Assembly: GCA_022828125.1 (NCBI GenBank)
Contig: JAJEJD010000019.1
Span: 1 to 64,000, forward strand
Direction: 5' to 3'
Source of the DNA: a bacterium
GTDB taxonomy: Bacteria > UBA8248
DNA: 64,000 nt
Shown: one piece after another, positions 29,460-37,862 of the stretch
Numbering within the stretch: the stretch's first letter is position 1
How the letters are laid out: the number at the start of each line of letters is the position of its first letter
Program-made: the position numbers and the translations under genes
The notes under the pieces: model-generated
What the model was told of the DNA's origin: nothing
Database searches by the model: none
The model's input: the letters and a program-made list of their open reading frames with translations, nothing else

Positions 29460-30449
29460 ATGACTGAGCCGAACGAAGGCGAGTCCGAGGACAGAACTTT
29501 GCCTGCCGGACGCGACGAGGCCCCCGATACGAAAGAAACGGATTCCTATACGATAAACGAAACGGAGCCCCCCTCCACGTTTTCCGATTCACCCGGTGAT
29601 TCGGACGAAGGCGCACCCGACTCTCCCGCCGTGGATACACTGTCCCTCTATCTCAGAAACATCGGCTCCCACCCCATTCTCACGCGCGATGAAGAGCACG
29701 CGCTCGCCGTCGCGTCCAGAGAGGGGGATGAAGAAGCATTCAACAAACTCGTTCGTTCGAATCTACGATACGTCGTCAACGTGGCGAATCGCTACAAAGG
29801 TTTCGGGCTTTCACTCGAGGATTTGATAAATGAGGGAAATATCGGGTTGATCAATGCGATCAAACGCTTCGATCCCGAACGCGGCGTAAAACTCATTACC
29901 TACGCCGTATGGTGGATTCGCCAAAGCATCATGCACGCTCTCGCGAATCAGAGGAGCACCGTCCGGCTGCCCGTCAAGCAGGCGGGTCTTCTTCATAAAA
30001 TCTCCATCATGTACGAGAAGCTCCGGCAGGAATTCAAGCGTGAACCGACAACATTCGAATTGTCCGAACGGTTGAACATAAAAGTGGCGGACATCGAGAA
30101 ACTCATACGCGTGAACCGGAAATATCTTTCTCTCGATGCCACCGTCTCTCCCGACGACGACACCAGCTATCTCGATTTACTTGAAGAGCAAAGCGCCGCA
30201 TCCGTGGAGGAAAACGTGGTGCAGCACTCTCTGGAGGAGGAAGTGGAGGATTTGCTTGCAGAACTCGACCCCAGAGAGCGTGACATCATTCGTATGCGCT
30301 ACGGCTTCGACGGAGAGGCGATGACGCTCGAAGAAATCGGGAGCAAGCTCGGGCTATCGCGTGAAAGAATCAGGCAAATAGAGAAAAAAGTGATAAATCG
30401 CTTTCGCGCGGAAAGCAGCCACCAGACCCTGCATGATTTTCTGAGTTGA
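29460..30449 (+). CDS. RNA polymerase sigma factor, RpoD/RpoS-like
   Basis: Sigma-70 family protein of 329 residues. An acidic, disordered N-terminus of about 55 residues is followed by region 1.2 (DTLSLYLRNIG), region 2 (EGNIGLINAIKRFDPERGVKLITYAVWWIRQSI), region 3 (RLPVKQAGLLHKI...REPTTFELSERL) and region 4 (ELDPRERDIIRMRYGF, then helix-turn-helix LEEIGSKLGLSRERIRQIEKK). It lacks the long RpoD non-conserved region, so it is probably a group 2 (RpoS-like) factor; the main sigma factor is likely elsewhere. A LysM-protein gene upstream recalls nlpD-rpoS. ATG 29460 is preferred over TTG 29457. Confidence 0.88.
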   Translation: MTEPNEGESEDRTLPAGRDEAPDTKETDSYTINETEPPSTFSDSPGDSDEGAPDSPAVDTLSLYLRNIGSHPILTRDEEHALAVASREGDEEAFNKLVRSNLRYVVNVANRYKGFGLSLEDLINEGNIGLINAIKRFDPERGVKLITYAVWWIRQSIMHALANQRSTVRLPVKQAGLLHKISIMYEKLRQEFKREPTTFELSERLNIKVADIEKLIRVNRKYLSLDATVSPDDDTSYLDLLEEQSAASVEENVVQHSLEEEVEDLLAELDPRERDIIRMRYGFDGEAMTLEEIGSKLGLSRERIRQIEKKVINRFRAESSHQTLHDFLS

Positions 30450-30451
30450 CG

Positions 30452-31060
30452 ATGTCCGAGGCGAAGCCACAAAAATCCGACGCTCCCCCCGTAAGCTGGC
30501 GAGAAGCCGCCTCGCGCCTTATCGCAAGTGGAACCGGAGAAAAATTCACGCTCGCGAACAGCCTCACTCTCGCTCGCATCCTGATGGTTCCATTGCTCGT
30601 CATGTTCTTGCTCGAAGGCTCGCCCCCCGCGCAATACTTTGCGGCCGGCCTGTTCGTCATGGCGGCCTTTACGGACTGGCTCGATGGCCACCTGGCCAGA
30701 ACGCGCGACCAGATCACCCCTCTGGGGGAAATCCTCGACCCCGTGGCCGACAAGCTGCTTATCGTCGCCGCTCTAATCCCCCTGGTATCGCTGGGGAAAG
30801 TGGACGCCTGGGTCGTGGGTATCCTGCTGGGTCGGGAGCTTCTGGTGACGGCTTTTCGCGCCGTGGCCATGCGCCAGGGACTGGTAGTGCCGGCGGGCTT
30901 TCTCGGCAAAATCAAGATGGGCCTGGAGGTCGCGGCGATTTTTTTCCTCATCCTGGGTATTTTCCCGCCACTGGGCACCATTTTGATTTGGACCGCCATG
31001 ATAGCGGCGGTGGTTTCTGCGGTTGATTATTTCCGGCAAATTATTCGAGCCATCTCTTGA
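30452..31060 (+). CDS. pgsA: Phosphatidylglycerophosphate synthase
   Basis: Membrane CDP-alcohol phosphatidyltransferase that makes phosphatidylglycerol phosphate from CDP-diacylglycerol and glycerol 3-phosphate. The signature is complete at about residues 75-98: DWLDGHLARTRDQITPLGEILDPVADK. LTLARILMVPLLV marks the first helix. It follows the sigma gene with no gap and overlaps plsY (TGATG), forming a phospholipid pair. Confidence 0.94.
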   Translation: MSEAKPQKSDAPPVSWREAASRLIASGTGEKFTLANSLTLARILMVPLLVMFLLEGSPPAQYFAAGLFVMAAFTDWLDGHLARTRDQITPLGEILDPVADKLLIVAALIPLVSLGKVDAWVVGILLGRELLVTAFRAVAMRQGLVVPAGFLGKIKMGLEVAAIFFLILGIFPPLGTILIWTAMIAAVVSAVDYFRQIIRAIS

Positions 31061-31665
31061 TGGGCGCTTTTTTCCTCGTCGTTCTGGTCGGTGGATTCCT
31101 GGGAGCCATACCCTTCGGGGTGGTGATCACCCGATTGCTCGGCGCCGAGGACCCGCGAAAATCCGGAAGCGGCAACATCGGCGCGACAAACGTCTTGAGA
31201 ACGAGTGGTTGGAAAAGCGGTGTTTTCACCCTCCTGCTCGATGTGCTCAAAGGCGTCGCCGCCGTCCTTTTCGCCCGTTATGTAGCCTCGCGCGTCTCCG
31301 CCCCCTCCCTGGAACCCATTGCCGCCCTTGCGGCGGTCCTCGGGCACATGTATTCACCGTTCACGGGGTTTCGAGGGGGCAAGGGGGTGGCCACCGGCCT
31401 GGGCGTGTTCGCCCTCCTGACCCCGGGGCCTACGGCCATTGGCGCCCTGGTCTTCATTCTCGTGGTGGCCGTGACGCGGTACGTGTCCCTCGGTTCCATG
31501 CTCGCCGCGGCGGCAGTGCCGGTCGCGGGCTTTTGGATGAACTACTCCACAGTGGTCTGCACCTCGTCCGTACTCATTTCCTTGTTGGTGGTTTGGAAAC
31601 ATCAGGACAACATCGGGCGATTGATGCGGGGGGAGGAAAATCGCATCGGGCGGAAAAAGGGGTGA
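31060..31665 (+). CDS. plsY: Acyl-phosphate:glycerol-3-phosphate acyltransferase
   Basis: Membrane enzyme that transfers an acyl group from acyl phosphate to glycerol 3-phosphate, the first step of phospholipid synthesis. Motifs: IPFGVVITRLL, KSGSGNIGATNVLR, FRGGKGVATGLG and KHQDNIGRLMRGEENRIG. About 201 residues with several membrane helices. ATG 31060 overlaps the pgsA stop. Confidence 0.95.
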   Translation: MGAFFLVVLVGGFLGAIPFGVVITRLLGAEDPRKSGSGNIGATNVLRTSGWKSGVFTLLLDVLKGVAAVLFARYVASRVSAPSLEPIAALAAVLGHMYSPFTGFRGGKGVATGLGVFALLTPGPTAIGALVFILVVAVTRYVSLGSMLAAAAVPVAGFWMNYSTVVCTSSVLISLLVVWKHQDNIGRLMRGEENRIGRKKG

Positions 31666-31723
31666 GTTTTTTTTCAGATTTCAGAAAACCGAGAATCATT
31701 GTTCTTAAGCAAGTGGAGGAAAC

Positions 31724-32089
31724 ATGCTCACCGGTTGTTCCCCGGTTTTTCTTCTCGTAGTTCTGGGTGTGGGAATCGGGAGTTGGATGTTCGGAGATCA
31801 CACCGCCGCCCGAATCACGGGGCTTTTGGCGATAACCGTCTTTCTCGCCTATTTCGCCCTTTTGAACTGGACGGCGCAGAACCGCCAGAAACAAGAATCA
31901 GACACCCCGGGGGAAAAGGATTTGTATCAGGAAATCACCGGCCCGCACGATGACGGGACGCGCAGGGAGCCTTTCACCGAAGACGACAGGGCGGAATGGC
32001 GAAACTACCTCAAAACGGAAGGGAAGATCCTCTGGTTCGGGGTAGCGGGACTTCTTCTGGCGCTGCTCTATCTGACGTGGAAAAACTGA
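31724..32089 (+). CDS. Small membrane protein of unknown function
   Basis: Protein of 121 residues with GGAGG four bases before its ATG. I do not recognise it. It has a hydrophobic N-terminus with a weak lipobox-like LTGC at the very start, two helices (about 8-24 and 30-47), a charged middle part of about 50 residues, and a final helix (101-118, LWFGVAGLLLALLYLTW). It follows plsY by 58 bases and may be in the same transcript, and it converges with the DegT gene. Confidence 0.6.
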   Translation: MLTGCSPVFLLVVLGVGIGSWMFGDHTAARITGLLAITVFLAYFALLNWTAQNRQKQESDTPGEKDLYQEITGPHDDGTRREPFTEDDRAEWRNYLKTEGKILWFGVAGLLLALLYLTWKN

Positions 32090-32121
32090 ATCACCAGCCT
32101 GCGCGAGCACAGCGTAGAACT

Positions 32122-33228
32122 TCATTCAAAAAATCGAATCACGGCATCGGCCACAAAATCGAGGTCCTCATCCGGCAATTCCGGGTAGACAGGAAGCGAC
32201 AGAACCCGGGCCGCTGCGGCCTCGCTTTCGGGGAAATCCCCCTCTTCATAACCGTCAAAACAGGGGTGGAGATGCAAAGGAGAGGGATAATATACAGCGC
32301 ATCCAACGCCGTTTCGCAACAAGTGTTCTTGCAGCGCGTCGCGCTCGGGTGTGCGAACCACATATTGGTGAAACACATGGCCATCATTCGGAATCGAAGG
32401 TGGCGTGAACCGCTCTCCGATGATCCCGCTGCTCTCGAACCTGTCCTGATATTTCATGGCGTTTTGCCGTCTTTTTGCATTCCACTCTTCCAGGCGCTTC
32501 AGTTTGATGGACAAAACCGCCGCCTGCATCGTATCCATCCTGAAATTACCGCCTACCTCGTGATATTCGGAATTATCGGGCGAACCGTGAATCCTGAGTT
32601 TACGCATACGCTCGGCCACCGCGCCGTCTTTGGCTAAAACCATACCGGCATCGCCAAGCGCGCTCAGGTTTTTGGTCGGGTAAAACGACAGACAGCCCAC
32701 GTCCCCCATGGCGCCGGCCATACCCGGGCCGCTCCGCGCGCCGACGGCCTGGGCGGCATCTTCCACGACGAAAAGCCGGTGGCGGTCGGCTATATCGAGA
32801 ATCTCCGCCATCTGAGCGCAGCGGCCGTACATATGAACGGGGATGATTCCTTTCGTGTTCGGTGTGATGGCCTCTTCAAGCCGACCAGGCGCGAGATTGA
32901 ACGTTTCGGGGTCGATATCCACGAACACCGGCTTCGCGCCCAGGCGATGGATGACGCCCGCGGTGGCGAAAAACGTAAACGACGAAGTGATGATTTCATC
33001 ACCCGGGCGGACGTCGTTCGCCATCAGCGCCAACAGCAGAGCATCCGTGCCAGAGGAGACGGCGATGGCGTGCCCTGCGCCGCAGTAGGCCGCCATTTCG
33101 GACTCGAAAGCGCCGATCTCCTCACCCATGACGAACCTCTGGTGGGTCATCACGTTGTCCACTGCCGCCAGAATCTGCGCTTTCAGCGGCCCGTTTTGGG
33201 CTTTCAAGTCATAAAGGGGTACGCGCAT
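32122..33228 (-). CDS. DegT/DnrJ/EryC1 family sugar aminotransferase
   Basis: PLP-dependent enzyme that usually aminates nucleotide-linked keto sugars for LPS or other glycans. 368 residues. Motifs: N-terminal VPLYDLKAQN, AVSSGTDALLLALMA, TSSFTFFATAGVI, HMYGR, EDAAQAVGA and the PLP lysine in SFYPTKNLSALGDAG; GGNFRMDTMQAA near residue 225. No partner sugar-modifying genes are adjacent, so the substrate cannot be told; WlbE-like enzymes for UDP-amino-uronic acids are the closest pattern. Confidence 0.9.
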   Translation of the reverse strand: MRVPLYDLKAQNGPLKAQILAAVDNVMTHQRFVMGEEIGAFESEMAAYCGAGHAIAVSSGTDALLLALMANDVRPGDEIITSSFTFFATAGVIHRLGAKPVFVDIDPETFNLAPGRLEEAITPNTKGIIPVHMYGRCAQMAEILDIADRHRLFVVEDAAQAVGARSGPGMAGAMGDVGCLSFYPTKNLSALGDAGMVLAKDGAVAERMRKLRIHGSPDNSEYHEVGGNFRMDTMQAAVLSIKLKRLEEWNAKRRQNAMKYQDRFESSGIIGERFTPPSIPNDGHVFHQYVVRTPERDALQEHLLRNGVGCAVYYPSPLHLHPCFDGYEEGDFPESEAAAARVLSLPVYPELPDEDLDFVADAVIRFFE

Positions 33229-33275
33229 GGAGACTTTCTTGTCCTATCGAAAAACCTCTTGGACGAAACGCAAGT

Positions 33276-33362
33276 TGGTGCCGGAGGCCGGACTCGAACC
33301 GGCAAGGGGTTGCCCCCGGTGGATTTTGAGTCCACTGCGTCTACCAATTCCGCCACTCCGGC
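33276..33362 (-). tRNA. tRNA-Leu (anticodon CAA)
   Basis: 87 nucleotides including an encoded CCA end. The acceptor stem pairs GCCGGAG with CTCCGGC, the anticodon arm is GTGGA-CTCAAAA-TCCAC giving CAA, the long variable arm is typical of leucine tRNA, and the T arm contains GGTTCGAGTCC. It decodes TTG. Confidence 0.97.
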
Positions 33363-33375
33363 AGAAAGAGGGTGT

Positions 33376-33405
33376 AACTTAGCCTCTCCCCATGCCCTCT
33401 GGCAA
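33376..33405 (-). promoter_or_regulatory. Promoter of the tRNA-Leu gene
   Basis: On the minus strand TTGCCA (33405-33400), 18 bases, TAAGTT (33381-33376), which places the transcript start a few bases before the tRNA. Confidence 0.5.
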
Positions 33406-33437
33406 GATGCGTCTCGCATTTTCGCTGCGTGCGAGGC

Positions 33438-33674
33438 TCATCCACCATATTCCGACCAGCTCGACGCCGAAACCTCCTGCGCATCCACTCGCCAGGAGAT
33501 GGAATCCTCGCACTCGGGACACAAAACGATGAAGCGCCCCTCCGGCTCTTCTTCCATCTCGTCCCGGAACACCTTGAGGCAGTTGCGGCAATGCACCCGG
33601 CTGCAGGCGGTGCACGCATTGGGTTGCGCATGCCGGAACCGCAAACCGCATGCGGGGCATTCATGAGTTTCCAC
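33438..33674 (-). CDS. Small zinc-ribbon protein
   Basis: Protein of 78 residues with four CxxC knuckles: CPAC (6-9), CTAC, CRNC and CPEC (52-55). This should bind two zinc ions in a ribbon or treble-clef fold. The first knuckle, ECPACGLRFRHAQPNACTACSRVHCRNC, looks like rubredoxin/FYVE-type zinc proteins but I do not recognise a family. GTG start with AGGGA a few bases upstream. It lies upstream of the tRNA on the same strand. Confidence 0.55.
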   Translation of the reverse strand: METHECPACGLRFRHAQPNACTACSRVHCRNCLKVFRDEMEEEPEGRFIVLCPECEDSISWRVDAQEVSASSWSEYGG

Positions 33675-33795
33675 GATTTCCCTTTCATCGCCACGAAAAG
33701 CACGTCTTCATAGCGGCGTTTTCCAATCTTTGCTACATTTTCTTGAACCCAAACCATCAAATTTCCCGCACTTTTCCTGAAAGGACGAATATACC

Positions 33796-34569
33796 ATGAT
33801 TATCGACACGGACCGCCTGGATGATTACGAGATTCTCGACTTGAGCCACCCTTGGGGGCATGGCGCCCCGCTTTGGCCCTATTTCCCTGATGTCAAGATC
33901 GAAAGATTCCACTATCACGCCAAAAGCCAGGTGCTGAGCCAGCAAATCACCACGTTCATGCACTGCACGACCCACACCGACGCTCCGGCGCACGTCATCG
34001 AGGGCACGCCTTTCATGGACGAGGTGCCGCTGCGAAGCTATTTCGGCAACGCCGTGTGCGTCGATATTCCAAAGGAGGAATGGGAAGTCATCACGCCTGA
34101 AGACCTCGAAAACGCGAGGCCGGAGATTCGCCCGGGCGACATCGTCATCGTGCATACCGGATGGCACCGCTACTACGGCGACAACACGAAATATTTCATC
34201 TATTCCCCCGGCCTCTACAAAGAGGCGGGCGAATGGTTCGTGGAGCGCGGCGTGAAGGGCGTGGGCGTTGACCAGCAGGCGCTCGACCATCCGCTGGGGA
34301 CGAAAATCGCCTGGGGGCCACAGCCCATCTGTCCGTTCACCCTCAAGGAGTACGAAGAACGCTTCGACCGCCCCACAAGCGAGGCTTTCCCCGATTGGGA
34401 GCCCTGCCACCGCGCGCTTCTGGGGAACGGCATCGTAGGCTTCGAGAACGTGGGGGGTGACATCGACAAGGTCGTGGGCAAGCGATTCGCGCTGGCCGCA
34501 TTTCCCTGGCGCTGGACGGGCGGGGACGGCTGTATCGTGAGGATGGTTGCGTTTTTACCGAAAAACTAG
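33796..34569 (+). CDS. Cyclase family protein (kynurenine formamidase-like)
   Basis: Metal-dependent hydrolase of 257 residues in the cyclase/KynB superfamily. The metal motif is MHCTTHTDAPAHV (HxxTHxDAPxH, about residues 55-67). DLSHPWGHGAPLWPYFP and VIVHTGWHRYYG are family-like. Members hydrolyse formylkynurenine, isatin or related amides; the substrate here is open, and no tryptophan-degradation genes are near. Its stop codon overlaps that of the convergent fmdB gene (CTAG). Confidence 0.82.
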   Translation: MIIDTDRLDDYEILDLSHPWGHGAPLWPYFPDVKIERFHYHAKSQVLSQQITTFMHCTTHTDAPAHVIEGTPFMDEVPLRSYFGNAVCVDIPKEEWEVITPEDLENARPEIRPGDIVIVHTGWHRYYGDNTKYFIYSPGLYKEAGEWFVERGVKGVGVDQQALDHPLGTKIAWGPQPICPFTLKEYEERFDRPTSEAFPDWEPCHRALLGNGIVGFENVGGDIDKVVGKRFALAAFPWRWTGGDGCIVRMVAFLPKN

Positions 34570-34898
34570 CCTGCGGCTACAGGTTCGGATTTTTTCTTGC
34601 TGGTCTGCTTCGAGGCCGTGCCGTTCGAGGCCGCCGTTTCTTTCTTCTCGGTGGATTTGCTCTCTGATTTCGACTCGGAAACGGTGCCCTGAGCGTCCTT
34701 CTCTTTGCTCTTGCCGTTCGAGGCGTAATCCGTCACATACCAGCCGTCGCCTTTGAGATGGAAGGCGGAGCGGGAGATTTTGCGTCTGAGCCTGAGCGCG
34801 CCGCAACTCGGGCATTTCCGGAGAGCGCTGGCCCCCATTTTCTGGATGACTTCGTGCTCATCTCCACATCCGCTGCATTCATACTCGTAAATCGGCAC
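34566..34898 (-). CDS. FmdB-family zinc-ribbon protein
   Basis: Protein of 110 residues. The N-terminal 60 residues are the FmdB zinc ribbon, MPIYEYECSGCGDEHEV and RKCPSCGAL, with the downstream FHLKGDGWYVTDY motif. The C-terminal 50 residues are a Ser/Lys/Glu-rich tail. FmdB proteins were proposed to regulate formamidase genes, but the role is not established; here a formamidase-like gene is the convergent neighbour. GTG start with GAGGAG upstream. Confidence 0.85.
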   Translation of the reverse strand: MPIYEYECSGCGDEHEVIQKMGASALRKCPSCGALRLRRKISRSAFHLKGDGWYVTDYASNGKSKEKDAQGTVSESKSESKSTEKKETAASNGTASKQTSKKKSEPVAAG

Positions 34899-34917
34899 TT
34901 CTCGTTTCTCCTCGTCG

Positions 34918-35832
34918 TTAGATGAAGGTAAGCCAATCGAGCTTGCTCTCGTCGCGCCCGTTCACGATCTCGAAAAATGTGGATTGGATTCTCTGCGTCA
35001 CCGGGCCGGGCTCTCCCGCTCCGATGATCCTGCCGTCCACCTCCCGGATGGGAGTCACTTCGGCGGCCGTACCAGTGAAGAAGGCCTCATCCGCCACATA
35101 GACTTCATCCCGAGCAAAGGGAGCAACCTGTAAATCCACGCCCTGCTCATCGGCGAGTTGAACGATGGTGTCCCGCGTAATCCCCCCCAGCACGCCGTGC
35201 AGAGGCGGCGTCTTGAGCACACCGTCTCTGACGATGAAGATGTTCTCGCCCGAGCCCTGCGTCACCAGACCCTCCGGGTCCAACATGAGCGCCTCATCGT
35301 AGCCCGCGCCTACGGCTTCCAGCTTCGCCATCTGGCTCACGGCGTAGTTACCCGTTGTTTTCGCCTTGGTCATGTAGCTGTTCGGATGGTGGGACGTGAA
35401 GGATGAGACCTTGACCCGAATGCCCTTCGCCAATCCCTCTTCACCCAGATAGGCTCCCCAGCTCCAGACCGCAACCATCACATGGGTGGGCGCTCCTTTG
35501 GGGTTCACCCCCATGGAACCATATCCGAGCCAGATGAGCGGGCGTATGTAGCAAGCCTTCATCCCGTTGGTGCGAATCGTCTCCAGCACGGCTTCGGTGA
35601 AATCATCCTGGGTGACGGGCACATCGAGACCCACAATCTGCGCGGAGTCATAGAGCCTCCGCATGTGCTCTTCCAGGCGGAAAACGGCGGAGCCACGCTC
35701 TGTCTGATAGCAGCGGATTCCCTCGAATACCCCCAATCCGTAGTGCAGCGTATGCGTGAGGACATGAATCTTGGCTTCATCCCAAGGGACGAATTTTCCG
35801 TCCATCCAAATTTTATCTGTTGCGCCTTCCAA
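34918..35832 (-). CDS. ilvE: Branched-chain amino acid aminotransferase
   Basis: PLP enzyme (fold type IV) that makes or breaks down leucine, isoleucine and valine. Motifs: HVLTHTLHYGLGVFEGIRCY, the PLP lysine in AKTTGNYAVSQ, EALMLDPEGLVTQGSGENIFIV, GVLGGITRDTI and FFTGTAAEVTPIREVDGR. TTG 35832 is chosen because GGAGG lies eight bases upstream and gives the usual 304 residues; the open frame up to 35919 reads unlike protein. It completes the last step of the pathway begun by the two acetolactate synthases. Confidence 0.94.
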   Translation of the reverse strand: MEGATDKIWMDGKFVPWDEAKIHVLTHTLHYGLGVFEGIRCYQTERGSAVFRLEEHMRRLYDSAQIVGLDVPVTQDDFTEAVLETIRTNGMKACYIRPLIWLGYGSMGVNPKGAPTHVMVAVWSWGAYLGEEGLAKGIRVKVSSFTSHHPNSYMTKAKTTGNYAVSQMAKLEAVGAGYDEALMLDPEGLVTQGSGENIFIVRDGVLKTPPLHGVLGGITRDTIVQLADEQGVDLQVAPFARDEVYVADEAFFTGTAAEVTPIREVDGRIIGAGEPGPVTQRIQSTFFEIVNGRDESKLDWLTFI

Positions 35833-35960
35833 AAAAACTTCCTCCAGCACTGTGGGATTGTGGAGCCCGGAGTTTCGAACAACCGCGCAAGTATAGTGAT
35901 TCGACACGGATCGGCGCAAGCCTCCGAGGCAAATAAATCACGCGCAATTCCCGGTCAAAA

Positions 35961-36944
35961 TCAGTCTTCGTACACCTCGGGGTTCAGCAGGGTCGCGGGA
36001 TTCACCTGCTCTCCCCTCAATACAGCCAACACGTTCTCGCCGGCCAGCCAGTTCACGCGCTCGCGCGCCTCGTGGCTCGCGCCGGCGAAGTGCGGCGTCA
36101 CAACGGCGTTTGGAAGACTGAAAAGCGGATTGTCCGGGTCCGGGGGTTCCTCCTCGAAAACATCGATGCCGGCCGAGGCGATTTCCCCTTCCCTGAGTGC
36201 GTGAACCAACGCCGCCTCATCGATAATCGCGCCACGCGCGCAGTTCACCAGCACCGCAGATTTTTTCATCATCCGAAACCTCCGGACATCGAACATATGC
36301 CGCGTCTCGGGCGTCAAACTGCAATGAATCGATATGAAGTCAGACTCGCTCGTCAACCTGTTCAAGTCCACCGGCTCCACGCCCGCCTCGCGTATCGCCT
36401 CATCGCGCACGAACGCGTCATATGCCAGGACGCGGCCCTGGAAACCGGACAGAAGCCGGGCCAGTTCCCGCCCGATGTTCCCGAAACCGACGATGCCGAA
36501 CGTCGCCCCGCTCATCTCGTTGGCGATCCAGATGCCCTCCCGCCAGCCCCCACCCCGCAGCTTCTCCATTCCCTGGGGAATGCGGCGGCTCGCGGCCAGC
36601 ATCAGGCCCAGGGACGCTTCCGCGACGGCGACCGCGTTGGCGCCCGGGCAGTTCGTGACCGGAATTTTGCGCCTCGTGGCAGCAGGGATATCTATGTTCT
36701 CAACGCCTACACCGATCTTGGCGATGAGCTTCAGACGCTTACCAGCTTCGATCACCCGCTCCGTGATTTGCTCTCTCGAAGTCACCAGCAGGGCGTCCCA
36801 CTCATGGGCATCGCGCACCAACTCGTCTTCGGACCACTTCCGGTCGCCGCCGTCGCGAAACTCGCCATGCGGCTCCAGCATGTTTCGCAGCGATTCGATG
36901 GGCGCGCGCGCCTCGGGAACGAAAAAAACGACGTTCCGGTTCAA
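35961..36944 (-). CDS. D-2-hydroxyacid dehydrogenase family protein
   Basis: NAD-dependent dehydrogenase of 327 residues, like phosphoglycerate or hydroxypyruvate dehydrogenases. Motifs: GVGVENIDIPAATRRKIPVTNCPGANAVAVAE, the Rossmann FGIVGFGNIGREL, LVNCARGAIIDEAAL, the catalytic Arg and Glu regions, and the terminal His in VVTPHFAGAS. It has no ACT domain, so it is not a full-length SerA. TTG 36944 follows GGAGG by eight bases. It is 37 bases downstream of the aspartate dehydrogenase gene. The exact substrate is unknown. Confidence 0.85.
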   Translation of the reverse strand: MNRNVVFFVPEARAPIESLRNMLEPHGEFRDGGDRKWSEDELVRDAHEWDALLVTSREQITERVIEAGKRLKLIAKIGVGVENIDIPAATRRKIPVTNCPGANAVAVAEASLGLMLAASRRIPQGMEKLRGGGWREGIWIANEMSGATFGIVGFGNIGRELARLLSGFQGRVLAYDAFVRDEAIREAGVEPVDLNRLTSESDFISIHCSLTPETRHMFDVRRFRMMKKSAVLVNCARGAIIDEAALVHALREGEIASAGIDVFEEEPPDPDNPLFSLPNAVVTPHFAGASHEARERVNWLAGENVLAVLRGEQVNPATLLNPEVYED

Positions 36945-36981
36945 TAAACCACCCTCCACTCCGACACCGCGCGTCAACCTG

Positions 36982-37779
36982 CTAGGTGCCGACAATCAAT
37001 GTGGATGTTCGATCTCTAAGAAAGGAAAAAGTCGAGAGATACGTCAATATACCCGTTCGATGGTTTTCAGAAGGCACGTTCTCGATACGGATGAAAGAGC
37101 GCCCGAATTCCCCGACCGCTTCTACTTCGTGGATGTTTCGATTGACCGTAGGATCGCACACAACCCGTAGCTTCGTCCTGAGCGGCCCGATGCCCGCGAA
37201 GCTCACGGCGGCGGACACGTTCACGTTGGCCGGAAACGCCTTGCACGCTTCTAGGGGGTTTCCCTCGAAAATCACAGTCGGCTCATCGACGGCGTCGAGG
37301 TCAATCCCCTGGTCTTCGATATAAGGGGCTCCCTTGAGGCTCTCGGGCGGTTTTCTCGTCGTCATAGTGACGGATTCCATACTGCCGGCCGAGGCTCCTT
37401 TGAGGCCGTCCAATCCAATAATGGCGCCCGAGGGAATGAAAATGCGGGAACCTCCACTCTTCGCCTCTTCGATCAAATCATCCCGCTCTAGAAGCGCGCC
37501 CACGGAGTTGATGATTACGTCTTTTCCTCGCGCAAAACTCTCATGGCAAATCGCCTCTACGGTGTCTCCGCCCGATGCTTCCATCACGACGTCCGCTTCT
37601 TGCGCCACGCCCGCCAAGTCCGTCATGTGCGGTGGATTATTCAGACTCGCCAGAAAATCTTTTACCTTCTCCGGTGAACGAGTCGCGGCGACCGGTACAT
37701 CGACGGGTATTTTCCCTTCATCCACCGCCTTCACCACGGCCTTGCCTATGACGCCCAAGCCCACAACGCCAAGCTTCAT
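36982..37779 (-). CDS. nadX: Aspartate dehydrogenase NadX
   Basis: Oxidises L-aspartate to iminoaspartate with NAD(P)+, replacing NadB as the first step of NAD synthesis. 265 residues. Motifs: N-terminal VVGLGVIGKAVVKAV, EASGGDTV, SVGALLERDD, FIPSGAIIGLDGLK and the substrate-domain signature FPANVNVSAAVSFAGIGP followed by VVCDP. ATG start. nadA and nadC are not in the window, so a catabolic role in aspartate use is also possible. Confidence 0.9.
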   Translation of the reverse strand: MKLGVVGLGVIGKAVVKAVDEGKIPVDVPVAATRSPEKVKDFLASLNNPPHMTDLAGVAQEADVVMEASGGDTVEAICHESFARGKDVIINSVGALLERDDLIEEAKSGGSRIFIPSGAIIGLDGLKGASAGSMESVTMTTRKPPESLKGAPYIEDQGIDLDAVDEPTVIFEGNPLEACKAFPANVNVSAAVSFAGIGPLRTKLRVVCDPTVNRNIHEVEAVGEFGRSFIRIENVPSENHRTGILTYLSTFSFLRDRTSTLIVGT

Positions 37780-37862
37780 AATGCTCTCCGCGAGACAAAT
37801 GATTTTATTTCAATAACTTTATTCAATATACTTCATCTAAATAGTCAAACTACTCCAACAGG

